In this document: positions 43,545 to 51,385 of the stretch, piece by piece
Numbering within the stretch: position 1 is the first letter of the stretch
How the letters are laid out: each line of letters begins with the position of its first letter
Source of the DNA: Hyphomicrobiales bacterium
GTDB taxonomy: Bacteria; Pseudomonadota; Alphaproteobacteria; Rhizobiales; Rhizobiaceae
Assembly (NCBI GenBank): GCA_900471525.1
Contig: UCEZ01000009.1
Coordinates: 919 to 55,960, forward strand
Direction: 5' to 3'
DNA length: 55,042 bases
Notes under the pieces: model-generated
Databases searched by the model: none
What the model was told of the DNA's origin: nothing
Seen by the model: the letters and a program-made list of their open reading frames with translations, nothing else
Made by a program: the position numbers and the translations under genes

Positions 43545-44329
43545 GCGCGTCGAGAATGAATGTGGCGTTCGGCGCGGTCTTTACGGGCGCCGTGATGCTG
43601 CTCTACTTGCCGATCCTGACCGTCGCCCTTTATGCGTTTTTCCCCGTCGAACGGGGATCGATCGATCTTTCGGCGCCGACGCTCGGTTATTTCGCCGATC
43701 TCGCCGGAAATGTCTCCGTCCTCGAAGCGCTGGCGAACAGCGGTCTTGCGGCACTTCTGTCGAGCCTCCTGTCGCTGGTCGTGGCAACGCTATATGCCGC
43801 TTACCTGCGCGAAAAGTCCGGGCCGTTCAAGGTCGCTTTCGAGGCGCTCATCTATGCACCGTTCTTCCTGCCGCCGATCGTGGTCGGGCTCTCCCTTCTG
43901 CTTGCCTCGGCGTCGTCCGGCATACCGCGCGGCGTGGCGACCATCGTACTCGGGCACAGCCTGTTCACCCTGGCGGTCGTCTATCGCATCATCTCCGTGC
44001 GGCTTGCCAATCTCCCGCCGTCGCTGGTTCAGGCCTCGGCCGATCTCGGCGCAAGCCGCCTGCAGACGATCCGTTTCGTGACGATACCGCACCTCATGTC
44101 GGCCTACGTTGCCGCGGGGCTCTTAGCGGCGCTGCTGTCCTTCGACGAGACGCTGATCACTGCGCTCGTCGCCGGCGACACGACGACCCTGCCACTGCGC
44201 CTCTGGGCAATGATGCGCGTCGGCTTCAGCCCGTCCATCAACGCCCTTGTCGTGGTCGTCGTCGGCATCTGCCTGGTCCTCTCGCTTGCCGCCTTTGCAA
44301 CGCTCTCGCGAGAGACGAGGCCGGCATGA
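43541..44329 (+). CDS. Polyamine-type ABC permease (PotC-like)
   Basis: The 262-residue partner permease has six hydrophobic segments and the EAA loop LPPSLVQASADLGASRLQTIRFVTIPHL. The ATG at 43541 overlaps the PotB-like stop; the frame extends upstream but no other start fits. It completes the four-gene importer. No hydrolytic enzyme for the ligand sits in this operon; those are in the downstream units that share its promoter motif. Confidence 0.92.
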   Translation: MSASRMNVAFGAVFTGAVMLLYLPILTVALYAFFPVERGSIDLSAPTLGYFADLAGNVSVLEALANSGLAALLSSLLSLVVATLYAAYLREKSGPFKVAFEALIYAPFFLPPIVVGLSLLLASASSGIPRGVATIVLGHSLFTLAVVYRIISVRLANLPPSLVQASADLGASRLQTIRFVTIPHLMSAYVAAGLLAALLSFDETLITALVAGDTTTLPLRLWAMMRVGFSPSINALVVVVVGICLVLSLAAFATLSRETRPA

Positions 44330-44872
44330 GCTAGCACGCGCGCAACAAACAGCCCAGGACGACAGCGATTTTTATCGTGAATGGGCGAAGATGGAATGTT
44401 AGTACACGACTGCTGCGCCGCTTTGTTCCTCACAGATTCGATCCTGTTTGCCAAAGATGCGACTGCGGTCGCAAGTGCTGGCGACGCTTTTCGGTTTTGC
44501 CGATGCGGAATCGTTGAGCGCGCCTTTCCAGGCGTCGCATGCAGCAGATGGGTTTTATGCGGGCCCGACCAGAGTCGCTTGTGATTTCAGGGGCTGAGAT
44601 TTCTGCGTCTCCCGGTGGCCTTCTCCGCGTATTCGGCTGGTACGATAATGAATGGGGTTTTGCCAACCGGACGCTGGACGTTTCCTGCTTGATTGGTGTT
44701 CAACGCCGAGGCGGCAAGGACGCAATCGCTGCCGACACGGATGAAATGTCGCGCTGTCATGACCGGTTGGTCGAGACGCACTGGCTCCGTCGGTAGCCGT
44801 CCGGCTCCTGACGCAGCACACTTGAAACAACGCCAAAATCCACGACGTGCGCCCATCAACGCACACTTTTTA
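44330..44872. other. Intergenic stretch with gene debris
   Basis: No intact gene is present. A short GAPDH tail occurs at 44626-44691; the rest shows no recognisable frame. It separates the transporter operon from the aminotransferase promoter. Confidence 0.45.
44626..44691 (+). pseudogene. Glyceraldehyde-3-phosphate dehydrogenase C-terminal remnant
   Basis: Twenty-two codons read RVFGWYDNEWGFANRTLDVS and two more residues, the near-invariant WYDNEWG(F/Y)xxR end of GAPDH/erythrose-4-phosphate dehydrogenase. Nothing upstream in frame resembles the enzyme and the frame runs on past the normal end. It is a small leftover of a deleted gene. Confidence 0.65.
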
Positions 44873-44900
44873 TTGACACCTGTATAAAAGTATACATTAT
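44873..44900 (+). promoter_or_regulatory. Promoter with GTATACATTAT operator motif, aminotransferase side
   Basis: TTGACA (44873-44878), 16 bases, CATTAT (44895-44900), with GTATACATTAT at 44890-44900. An inverted repeat TGTATA-AAAG-TATACA spans 44881-44896. The layout equals that of the transporter promoter at 40484. The transcript would have a leader of about 200 bases before the aminotransferase gene. Confidence 0.75.
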
Positions 44901-45058
44901 ATCAAATCGAACCGAGGGAGAGTCTTTACGCCTGTCGATCGTTAGGTGCCGCAAGGTATAACGATTGCGGCTGGCTTTCGTCCAGAGAGGCCTCAACGAT
45001 TATCTGGCCTGTCCCTCCGGGGCTCTGGTGATACTGATGTCGAAATAGTGAGGTCATT

Positions 45059-45076
45059 TTGTATACTTTATTACAA
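45059..45076 (+). promoter_or_regulatory. Second GTATAC-type motif upstream of the aminotransferase
   Basis: GTATACTTTAT (45061-45071) sits in a partly inverted TTGTA/TTACAA frame 34 bases ahead of the aminotransferase ATG. It is a variant of the motif at 40501, 44890 and 50100 and may be a second operator or promoter. Confidence 0.55.
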
Positions 45077-45109
45077 TCTGCCTCCACTGGTGAGTCTGAC
45101 GAGGAAAGA

Positions 45110-46459
45110 ATGTCTGGTAACGCAGCACCAAATGCCGCCAAATCGCAAAACAGCATTCTGTTGAATGCCGTCGAAAATGCCAGCTCGGTATTTGCAACCC
45201 GCAATCCCGAGAGTCAAAGGCTGTTCGAAAGTGCACAAGCTTCGATGCCTGGCGGAAACACGCGTAGCGCTCTCTTTTTCGAACCCTTTCCGCTGTACGT
45301 GAACGAGAGCTTCGACGCTCGAATTAAAGATGCCGACGGGCACGTTTATCTAGATGCGCTCGGGGAGTTTACCGCTGGACTTTACGGCCACTCCGATCCC
45401 GCGCTTCGGGAAGCGGTCGTCCAAACAGTGAATAAAGGTGTTTCTAACGGCGCGCCGGGTACAGGGGAGACAAAGCTCGCCAGCCTCATTTGCGACCGAT
45501 TTCCTGCCATCGAAACTGTTCGCTTCTGCAACTCGGGTACCGAAGCAAACCTTTATGCATTGACGCTGGCCAGGGCGGCGACGAAACGCTCGAAATTCGT
45601 TGCATTCTCGGGTGCCTATCACGGCGGCGTATTCAATTTTGGCAAGGGCGGTGCAGCCGTAAATGCGCCGTATGATTGGACGCTTTGCCAGTATAATGAG
45701 GTTGAGCAAACAACTGCTACGATCGAAAGGCTTGGTTCAGAACTGGCCGCTGTGATCGTAGAGCCCATGTTGAGTAACGGAGGCTGCATTCCGGCTACCC
45801 GGGCTTTCCTTCAGGCGCTACGAGCGGCCTGCGATCGTGTTGGTGCCCTGCTAATTTTCGACGAAGTCGTGACTTCGAGAATGGGTTCCGGAGGGTCTCA
45901 CGCCATCATGCAGATCACCCCCGATCTGGTGACACTTGGGAAATACTTGGGAGCGGGTTTCTCGTTCGGCGCCTTCGGCGGTCGAGCTGGGATAATGGAA
46001 CAGATGAATCCTCGGCAATCAGATTCGCTGCCCCACGCCGGAACGTTCAACAACAACGTCTTCACGATGAACGTCGGATATGTCGGACTGAGCGAAGTGT
46101 TCACGAGCGAACGAGCTGAAACCCTTTACGCGGGAGGTGAAGGATTGAGGAAAAAACTCAACCTGCTGGCGAAAGAGTGCTCCACGCTAGTGCAGTTCAC
46201 TGGTTGCGGCTCAGCTATGAACATCCATTTCGCAGCCGGGCCGATTACCTCTCCCGAAGATCTGATCTCTGAGCCGGGCGACCTTTTTAGACTGTTTCAT
46301 TTCGATCTCATGGAGAGAGGCGTCTATGCCGCCCGAAGAGGCCAGATCAATCTTAGCCTAGCGATGAATGAGGCCGACTTTGATCTCATCGAACAAAGCG
46401 TTGCGAAGTTCCTTGAGCGGTACCGTGACATCATTCGCTCCATCGCAGGTGAACGGTGA
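45110..46459 (+). CDS. Class III (glutamate-1-semialdehyde-like) PLP aminotransferase
   Basis: The 449-residue PLP enzyme has the class III features: PGGNTRSALFFEPFPLYV near the start, the phosphate-binding NSGTEANLYALTLARA, LIFDEVVTSR (Asp contacting the pyridine) and the Schiff-base Lys278 in TLGKYLGAGFSFGAFGG, then AGTFNNNVFTMN. It groups by eye with GSA-aminomutase-like catabolic aminotransferases rather than HemL. ATG 45110 follows GAGGAAAGA. The GntR gene follows at once. In a regulon for sugar-acid breakdown it would remove an amino group from the imported compound (inference). Confidence 0.88.
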   Translation: MSGNAAPNAAKSQNSILLNAVENASSVFATRNPESQRLFESAQASMPGGNTRSALFFEPFPLYVNESFDARIKDADGHVYLDALGEFTAGLYGHSDPALREAVVQTVNKGVSNGAPGTGETKLASLICDRFPAIETVRFCNSGTEANLYALTLARAATKRSKFVAFSGAYHGGVFNFGKGGAAVNAPYDWTLCQYNEVEQTTATIERLGSELAAVIVEPMLSNGGCIPATRAFLQALRAACDRVGALLIFDEVVTSRMGSGGSHAIMQITPDLVTLGKYLGAGFSFGAFGGRAGIMEQMNPRQSDSLPHAGTFNNNVFTMNVGYVGLSEVFTSERAETLYAGGEGLRKKLNLLAKECSTLVQFTGCGSAMNIHFAAGPITSPEDLISEPGDLFRLFHFDLMERGVYAARRGQINLSLAMNEADFDLIEQSVAKFLERYRDIIRSIAGER

Positions 46460-46478
46460 TTGACGGTTGAAAACCCGG

Positions 46479-47171
46479 ATGACCTTCGAGCCAAAGTTCA
46501 AACACCGCAATCTGCCCGAGCAGCTCGCCGATCATATTGTCGAGTTGCTCGCAACTGGTGATTTCGAACCAGGCCAGCGGTTGTATGAAAAGACCATTTG
46601 CGAACGACTGGGCGTAAGTCGCGTGCCTGTTCGCGAAGCTCTTCGTATCCTTGGCGCGCAAGGCGTCGTTCGAGTTGAACCCAATCGGGGAGCGTATCTT
46701 GCAGAGCTCGGTCCCGATGAAATGGCCGAGATGCTGGAGATCCGGCTTCGGTTGGAACGAATCGCGCTCAGCCGACTGATGAGCTCGGAGGCACCTACAG
46801 ACCCGGAGCATCTTGGGGAGTTGCGCGGCGCAGTCACTAATATGCGCCGTGCGTCCACACTGAACGACCAACTGGACTATTATCGGTCCGATTTGGTCTT
46901 CCATTCCAAACTAATTGAAATGTCGGGCAACCCTTTGTTGACGCCGATTTGGGCGTCGCTTTCGAGAGCAATTCTCGTGCTCCTTATGAGCGAGCGACAA
47001 CCTCACTTCGACTACAAAGCAGCCATCGACGATCATGAGCAACTGATCAATCTCATAGAGAGGCGGAATGCCGCTGAGATGGATCAGGAAATCGAACGCC
47101 ATATTAACAACACGCGGGACAAGCGCCTTCAACGCGTTAGCCTGCTTAAAGGTGAGGAGCACTCGCGATGA
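46479..47171 (+). CDS. GntR-family regulator (FadR/FCD subfamily)
   Basis: The 230-residue regulator has a GntR winged helix-turn-helix at residues about 10-75 (LPEQLADHIVELLATGDFEPGQRLYE, LGVSRVPVREALRILGAQGVVRVEPNRGAYL). An all-helical FCD effector domain follows (EMAEMLEIRLRLERIAL, DLVFHSKLIEMSGNPLL, DDHEQLINLIERRN). It lies between the aminotransferase and aldose dehydrogenase genes and overlaps the latter by four bases. It is the best candidate to bind the GTATAC-type sites, whose inverted TGTATA/TATACA halves suit a GntR dimer. ATG 46479 is chosen over an in-frame TTG at 46467. Confidence 0.9.
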   Translation: MTFEPKFKHRNLPEQLADHIVELLATGDFEPGQRLYEKTICERLGVSRVPVREALRILGAQGVVRVEPNRGAYLAELGPDEMAEMLEIRLRLERIALSRLMSSEAPTDPEHLGELRGAVTNMRRASTLNDQLDYYRSDLVFHSKLIEMSGNPLLTPIWASLSRAILVLLMSERQPHFDYKAAIDDHEQLINLIERRNAAEMDQEIERHINNTRDKRLQRVSLLKGEEHSR

Positions 47172-48178
47172 GAGCACGCCGACTAGGCCGTACTGAAGTT
47201 ATGCTGTCCCCCGTGGGGATTGGCGGAGTACCGTTGGGAGAGATCTACAAGCGTGTACCAGAAAACGTCGCACGCGACACGCTGGAGACGGCGTGGGACG
47301 CCGGAATCCGATACTACGACACTTCGCCGTGGTACGGCCGAGGGCTGGCGGAGCTAAGATTTGGACAGATGCTTCGCCAGCAGCCGCGAGACCAATATGT
47401 ATTGTCCACGAAAGTCGGTCGAACTTTCCATCGGCCAAGCGATCCGAGCACGTTCAAGGGCGAGTTCTGGGCTGGTGGTTTGCCGTTCCAGCACCGCTTT
47501 GATTATACCTACGACGGTATCATGCGCTCATACGAGCAAAGTATGATGCGCCTCGGCATCAACACCATCGATATGCTCCTCATCCACGATCTCGACGTCG
47601 CCGAAATTGGATCCGACGACCTGGTAAAGGCGCATTTTACGGATCTGGAGCGCTCTGGCTGGCGCGCGCTCGATTCGCTTCGCCACTATGGTGAGATCAA
47701 AGCAATCGGCGCAGGTGTCAACATCCTCGGTACCATTCCGGAGTTCGTTCGTCGACTTGATATCGACTTTTTCCTTGTCGCTATGCCGTATACGCTCCTG
47801 GATCAAACCGTACTCGAGGAGGAGTTTCCTCTCTGCGAGGAGAGAAATATCGGGATCATCGTTGGCTCCCCCTATGCGTCGGGGATACTCGCTACGGGTA
47901 CGAGCGTCCCGCAGCCATATTACAACTATGTGCCGGCGACAGAGGACATGATAGACAAGACGCGCCGCATCGAGGCGGTCTGCGAACGCTACAATGTCCC
48001 GCTTAAGGCCGCTGCCTACCAGTACCCGCTTCGACATAAAATTGTTGCGAGCGTCGTTTCCGGCGCCGGAACTACCAAACAGGCGGCCGAAAATGCCGCA
48101 CAAGTCGATGTCGCGATTCCGGAAGATTTCTGGAGCGAATTGAAGTCGCTCCGTCTCCTTCACCCGCTCTCTCCGTAA
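47168..48178 (+). CDS. Aldo/keto reductase, aldose 1-dehydrogenase type
   Basis: The 336-residue AKR resembles L-fucose/D-threo-aldose 1-dehydrogenase and pyridoxal dehydrogenase: LGRTEVMLSPVGIGGVPLG, the catalytic Asp-Tyr region IRYYDTSPWYGRGLAE, catalytic Lys in LSTKVGR, and LLIHDLD. Such enzymes oxidise the anomeric carbon of aldoses to lactones with NAD(P). The ATG overlaps the GntR stop. The SMP-30 lactonase two genes on would open the lactone, which supports an aldose-oxidising role in an oxidative pathway. The sugar is not determined. Confidence 0.88.
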   Translation: MRARRLGRTEVMLSPVGIGGVPLGEIYKRVPENVARDTLETAWDAGIRYYDTSPWYGRGLAELRFGQMLRQQPRDQYVLSTKVGRTFHRPSDPSTFKGEFWAGGLPFQHRFDYTYDGIMRSYEQSMMRLGINTIDMLLIHDLDVAEIGSDDLVKAHFTDLERSGWRALDSLRHYGEIKAIGAGVNILGTIPEFVRRLDIDFFLVAMPYTLLDQTVLEEEFPLCEERNIGIIVGSPYASGILATGTSVPQPYYNYVPATEDMIDKTRRIEAVCERYNVPLKAAAYQYPLRHKIVASVVSGAGTTKQAAENAAQVDVAIPEDFWSELKSLRLLHPLSP

Positions 48179-48189
48179 GAGGTAAAACG

Positions 48190-49074
48190 ATGGCTGGATC
48201 TTTGCGCCCGGGCGACAAAGTTGCCTTTCTTGGCTTGGGTAACATGGGATGGCACATGGCAAATGCGCTCGCGCGAGCGGGGTTTAACGTGGCTGGCTGG
48301 TCTCGCTCAATGAGCGAGACACCACCGAATTCACTATTCGCCGTCCATCCTAATGCAGTAGACGCCGTCCGCGATGCTCGCGCCGTGGTGGTGTGTTTGC
48401 GTGATCAGTTCGTCACAGATGACGTCCTGTTCGGGACAGGTTTATACACCGCAATACACGAAGGGACGGTTGTCATAGACACTGGAACAACCGGTCCAGA
48501 AGCGGCGAAGGCCCACGCCGAAAAGCTTTCTGCTTTAGGTGCGCGCTACATAGATGCGCCGGTCTCCGGCGGCACAGGCGGCGCGGAGAGTGCGACGCTA
48601 TCGATCTTTGTGGGAGGCTCCACTGCAGCAGTGGAAGAGGGATTGCCTGTTCTCGAAGCTATGGGACGTCCGTTTCATTTGGGCGATGTTGGCGCTGGGC
48701 AGACGGCGAAACTTGCCAACCAGATCATTGTCGGAGTTACGATCGCTGCCGTTGCTGAGGGTCTTGCCTTTGCTGAACGAAGCGGGATCAGGCTGGAGCA
48801 AATTCTGCCGGCGCTCGGCAATGGATTTGCGGCTAGTCGGGTGCTCGATGTTCACGGCCCTCGCATTGCTGGGAAGGATTTCTCAGCACCGGGCGCTATA
48901 AGACTTCACTTGAAAGACCTTAAGTTGGCGGCATCGAACGAAAGTTCCAAGGGTCTGGTTCACGCAGAGATTGTCAGACACGGATTTGAGAGGCTTGCCG
49001 CCGCTGGAAGCGATGGTCTGGACCATAGTGCATATGCCAAACTCTACGATCTCGATCCGGAGAGTGCTCTGTGA
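48190..49074 (+). CDS. 3-hydroxyisobutyrate dehydrogenase-like reductase (HIBADH/GarR family)
   Basis: The 294-residue enzyme has an N-terminal Rossmann fold (VAFLGLGNMGWHMANALARAG), the substrate motif in DAPVSGGTGGAESATLSIFVGG and the catalytic-Lys region GAGQTAKLANQIIVG of beta-hydroxyacid dehydrogenases. Members act on 3-hydroxyisobutyrate, tartronate semialdehyde or related acids. Here it probably oxidises or reduces a hydroxyacid intermediate of the local pathway. It begins 11 bases after the AKR gene and its stop overlaps the SMP-30 GTG start, so it is in the same operon. Confidence 0.87.
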   Translation: MAGSLRPGDKVAFLGLGNMGWHMANALARAGFNVAGWSRSMSETPPNSLFAVHPNAVDAVRDARAVVVCLRDQFVTDDVLFGTGLYTAIHEGTVVIDTGTTGPEAAKAHAEKLSALGARYIDAPVSGGTGGAESATLSIFVGGSTAAVEEGLPVLEAMGRPFHLGDVGAGQTAKLANQIIVGVTIAAVAEGLAFAERSGIRLEQILPALGNGFAASRVLDVHGPRIAGKDFSAPGAIRLHLKDLKLAASNESSKGLVHAEIVRHGFERLAAAGSDGLDHSAYAKLYDLDPESAL

Positions 49075-49979
49075 CCAGGCATCTCGTCGATCTCCTTGGT
49101 AACAGTTTGGCCGATCTCAGGATCGCCGGTGTGGCGACATGTGTCGCGTCCAATTTACGCTGGGGGGAGGGGCCGGTTTTTGTCCCTGAGCTTAGCGCTT
49201 GGTTATTCTCTGACATCCCCAATAATCGCATATTGTCCTATGCCCATGAGCGGGGAGCGAGCGTCTACAGGGAACCTTCCAATTTTGCCAACGGACACTA
49301 TCCGCTAAAAAAAGGGGGGTTTGTTTCCTGCGAGCACTTATCTCGCGCCGTCACAATGACTGATCCGACAGGGAACGTCTCCACGATCTGTGACCAGTTT
49401 GAAAACAAGAAGCTCAATTCACCGAATGACGTGGTTGAAGCGCAAGATGGATCAATCTGGTTCACAGATCCCACTTACGGCATCATATCGGACCTTGAAG
49501 GTAAGAGGGCAGATCCCGAGCAGCTTCGAAATCGTGTCTACCGTTTTGACCGGCTGACGGGTGTGTTGTCCTCCGAGATCGAAGCCCTGACGATGCCGAA
49601 CGGCCTTTGCTTTTCATCCGATGGGAGGCGTCTATACGTTGCCGATAGCGGCGCGGAAATGGGTCCCGATTTAGGATTTAATGCTGGAGGGCCAAGAGAC
49701 GTGTTTGAGTTCGCGATCGGTTCCAATGGTCGGGTAACAGACTCGATCCAGCATTTCTGCCACGTAGAGCATGGTGTTCCTGACGGTATGCGATGCGATG
49801 CCAACAGCCGTCTGTGGGTAGCAACCGCAGGTGGAGTGGAGTGCTACGAGCCTGACGGAACTCTGAGGGGAGTGATTTCCTCACACGAGGTAGCGTCAAA
49901 TCTAGCGTTCGGCGGCGACACAGGCGAGGAAGTCATGATTACAACAGAGAAGGAAGCTTGGCTGATCGACTTGAGATAG
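49071..49979 (+). CDS. SMP-30/gluconolactonase-family lactonase
   Basis: The 302-residue beta-propeller protein has the metal-site motifs of the family: GEGPVFVPELSAWLFSD (Glu ligand), LNSPNDVVEAQDGSIWFTDPTYG, MPNGLCFSSDGRRLYVADSG (Asn/Asp ligands). It would hydrolyse an aldonolactone to the aldonic acid, the step after the aldose dehydrogenase. The GTG start overlaps the previous stop. A 240-base gap with a regulatory motif follows, so it closes the first catabolic operon. Confidence 0.9.
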   Translation: MTRHLVDLLGNSLADLRIAGVATCVASNLRWGEGPVFVPELSAWLFSDIPNNRILSYAHERGASVYREPSNFANGHYPLKKGGFVSCEHLSRAVTMTDPTGNVSTICDQFENKKLNSPNDVVEAQDGSIWFTDPTYGIISDLEGKRADPEQLRNRVYRFDRLTGVLSSEIEALTMPNGLCFSSDGRRLYVADSGAEMGPDLGFNAGGPRDVFEFAIGSNGRVTDSIQHFCHVEHGVPDGMRCDANSRLWVATAGGVECYEPDGTLRGVISSHEVASNLAFGGDTGEEVMITTEKEAWLIDLR

Positions 49980-50098
49980 CGATACGTTCTGAGGCCGAAC
50001 CCCGCGCGGTGGTCTTCGCCGTCGGAGGAGACCTTCAAAACAAAACGGCCAGCACATCTGTCGAGAAAATAACAGAGCCACCCTTGTAAGGTTGATGA

Positions 50099-50113
50099 TG
50101 TATACATTATACA
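50099..50113 (+). promoter_or_regulatory. GTATACATTAT operator motif upstream of FAH/IlvD/ALDH operon
   Basis: TGTATA-CAT-TATACA is a perfect 6-base inverted repeat with a 3-base spacer and contains GTATACATTAT (50100-50110). TTGTAA (50084-50089) is a possible -35. It lies 109 bases ahead of the FAH-family gene and repeats the motif found at the transporter and aminotransferase promoters. Confidence 0.7.
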
Positions 50114-50221
50114 ATTATTGGATGGGAAGCTGCATGGTCCGCAGCTCGCTCCGAGCCCGCACGGAGCGGCCGGCTGGCGAAAGCCCAAAAATTTCTACCT
50201 GATGCGATGAGGAGACCGCGA

Positions 50222-51385
50222 ATGCAAAGAAGAATCAAACCTGCTGACATTCTGCCCGACGATGTGGATGCGACGCTTGTTGGCCGTGTATGGCTGAACG
50301 CTGTTTCAGGTCCATGCCCGGTCCTCGTCAAGGGGCAGGTTGTCCGCGATATCTCGGCTCTCGGCCCAACGATATCGAGCATTCTGAATTTGGAGCAGCG
50401 TTTCCCTGAAGACGCCTCGCCGTTTCCGATCATTGGTGAGCTGGATGATTTCCTGTCGGAGAAGGGAAACGTCGGTTCACGAGGTTCATTGTTGGCCCCA
50501 AACGACCTCCAGATTGTCAAAGCCGCTGGAGTGACCTTCGTCGACAGCATGCTCGAGCGTGTGATCGAGGAGCGGGCGAAGGGGGATCCGGCTCTGGCCG
50601 ATGCAATCCGCAATGAGCTGAAGCTGGCGCTCGGCGATCAGCTAAGCTCGGTCGTCCCCGGGTCAGAAGCGGCACAAAAGGTCAAAGCGGTTCTTCAAGC
50701 ATCGGGTCACTGGTCCCAGTATCTGGAGGTCGGCATTGGTCCTGACGCAGAGATATTTACCAAGGCCCCGCCGATGTCGTCAGTCGGTTGCGGTGCAATG
50801 ATCGGCATCAACCCGATTTCCTCCTGGAACAACCCAGAGCCTGAAGTCGTGCTTGCAGTAAACGCGCGAGGTGAAATCAAAGGCGCAACGCTGGGTAACG
50901 ACGTTAACCTGAGAGACTTGGAGGGCAGATCTGCGCTCCTGCTAAGCAAGGCCAAAGATAACAACGGCGCCTGCGCCGTGGGGCCATTTATCCGCTTGTT
51001 TGACCACGGCTTTACGCTTGCGACTGTGGAAAAGATGGCGGTCCGCCTTCAGGTTTTGGGTGAAGATGGCTTCGTCTTGAATGGTACAAACGACATGTCA
51101 AGAATCTCGAGACCTTTGACAGATCTTGTCCATCAAACCATTAACACGTCTCACCAATACCCCGACGGCTTCTTGCTGTTCCTCGGCACAATGTTTGCAC
51201 CCGTTCAGGATCGAACTGAGCAGGGTCTTGGTTTCACTCATCAGCTTAATGACGAGGTCCGCATTTCGTCATCTTCGCTCGGAACGCTTTTGAATTGGGT
51301 CGGAACGTCGGACCGAATTCCGCCGTGGTCTTTTGGGATCGGTGACCTCATGACCAATCTTGCAAAGCGAGGATTGCTCCAATGA
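50222..51385 (+). CDS. FAH-family protein, probable 2-keto-3-deoxy-aldonate dehydratase (XylX-like)
   Basis: The 387-residue protein belongs to the fumarylacetoacetate hydrolase superfamily (SVGCGAMIGINPISSWNNPEPEVVLAVNARG contains the metal-binding acidic residues; GNDVNLRDLEGRSALLLSKAKDNNG follows). Its length and form match the longer group that includes Caulobacter XylX and Sulfolobus KdaD, which dehydrate 2-keto-3-deoxy pentonates to 2-oxoglutarate semialdehyde. Its overlap with a IlvD/Edd dehydratase and an aldehyde dehydrogenase supports that step. ATG 50222 (after GAGGAG) is preferred over one at 50207. Confidence 0.82.
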   Translation: MQRRIKPADILPDDVDATLVGRVWLNAVSGPCPVLVKGQVVRDISALGPTISSILNLEQRFPEDASPFPIIGELDDFLSEKGNVGSRGSLLAPNDLQIVKAAGVTFVDSMLERVIEERAKGDPALADAIRNELKLALGDQLSSVVPGSEAAQKVKAVLQASGHWSQYLEVGIGPDAEIFTKAPPMSSVGCGAMIGINPISSWNNPEPEVVLAVNARGEIKGATLGNDVNLRDLEGRSALLLSKAKDNNGACAVGPFIRLFDHGFTLATVEKMAVRLQVLGEDGFVLNGTNDMSRISRPLTDLVHQTINTSHQYPDGFLLFLGTMFAPVQDRTEQGLGFTHQLNDEVRISSSSLGTLLNWVGTSDRIPPWSFGIGDLMTNLAKRGLLQ

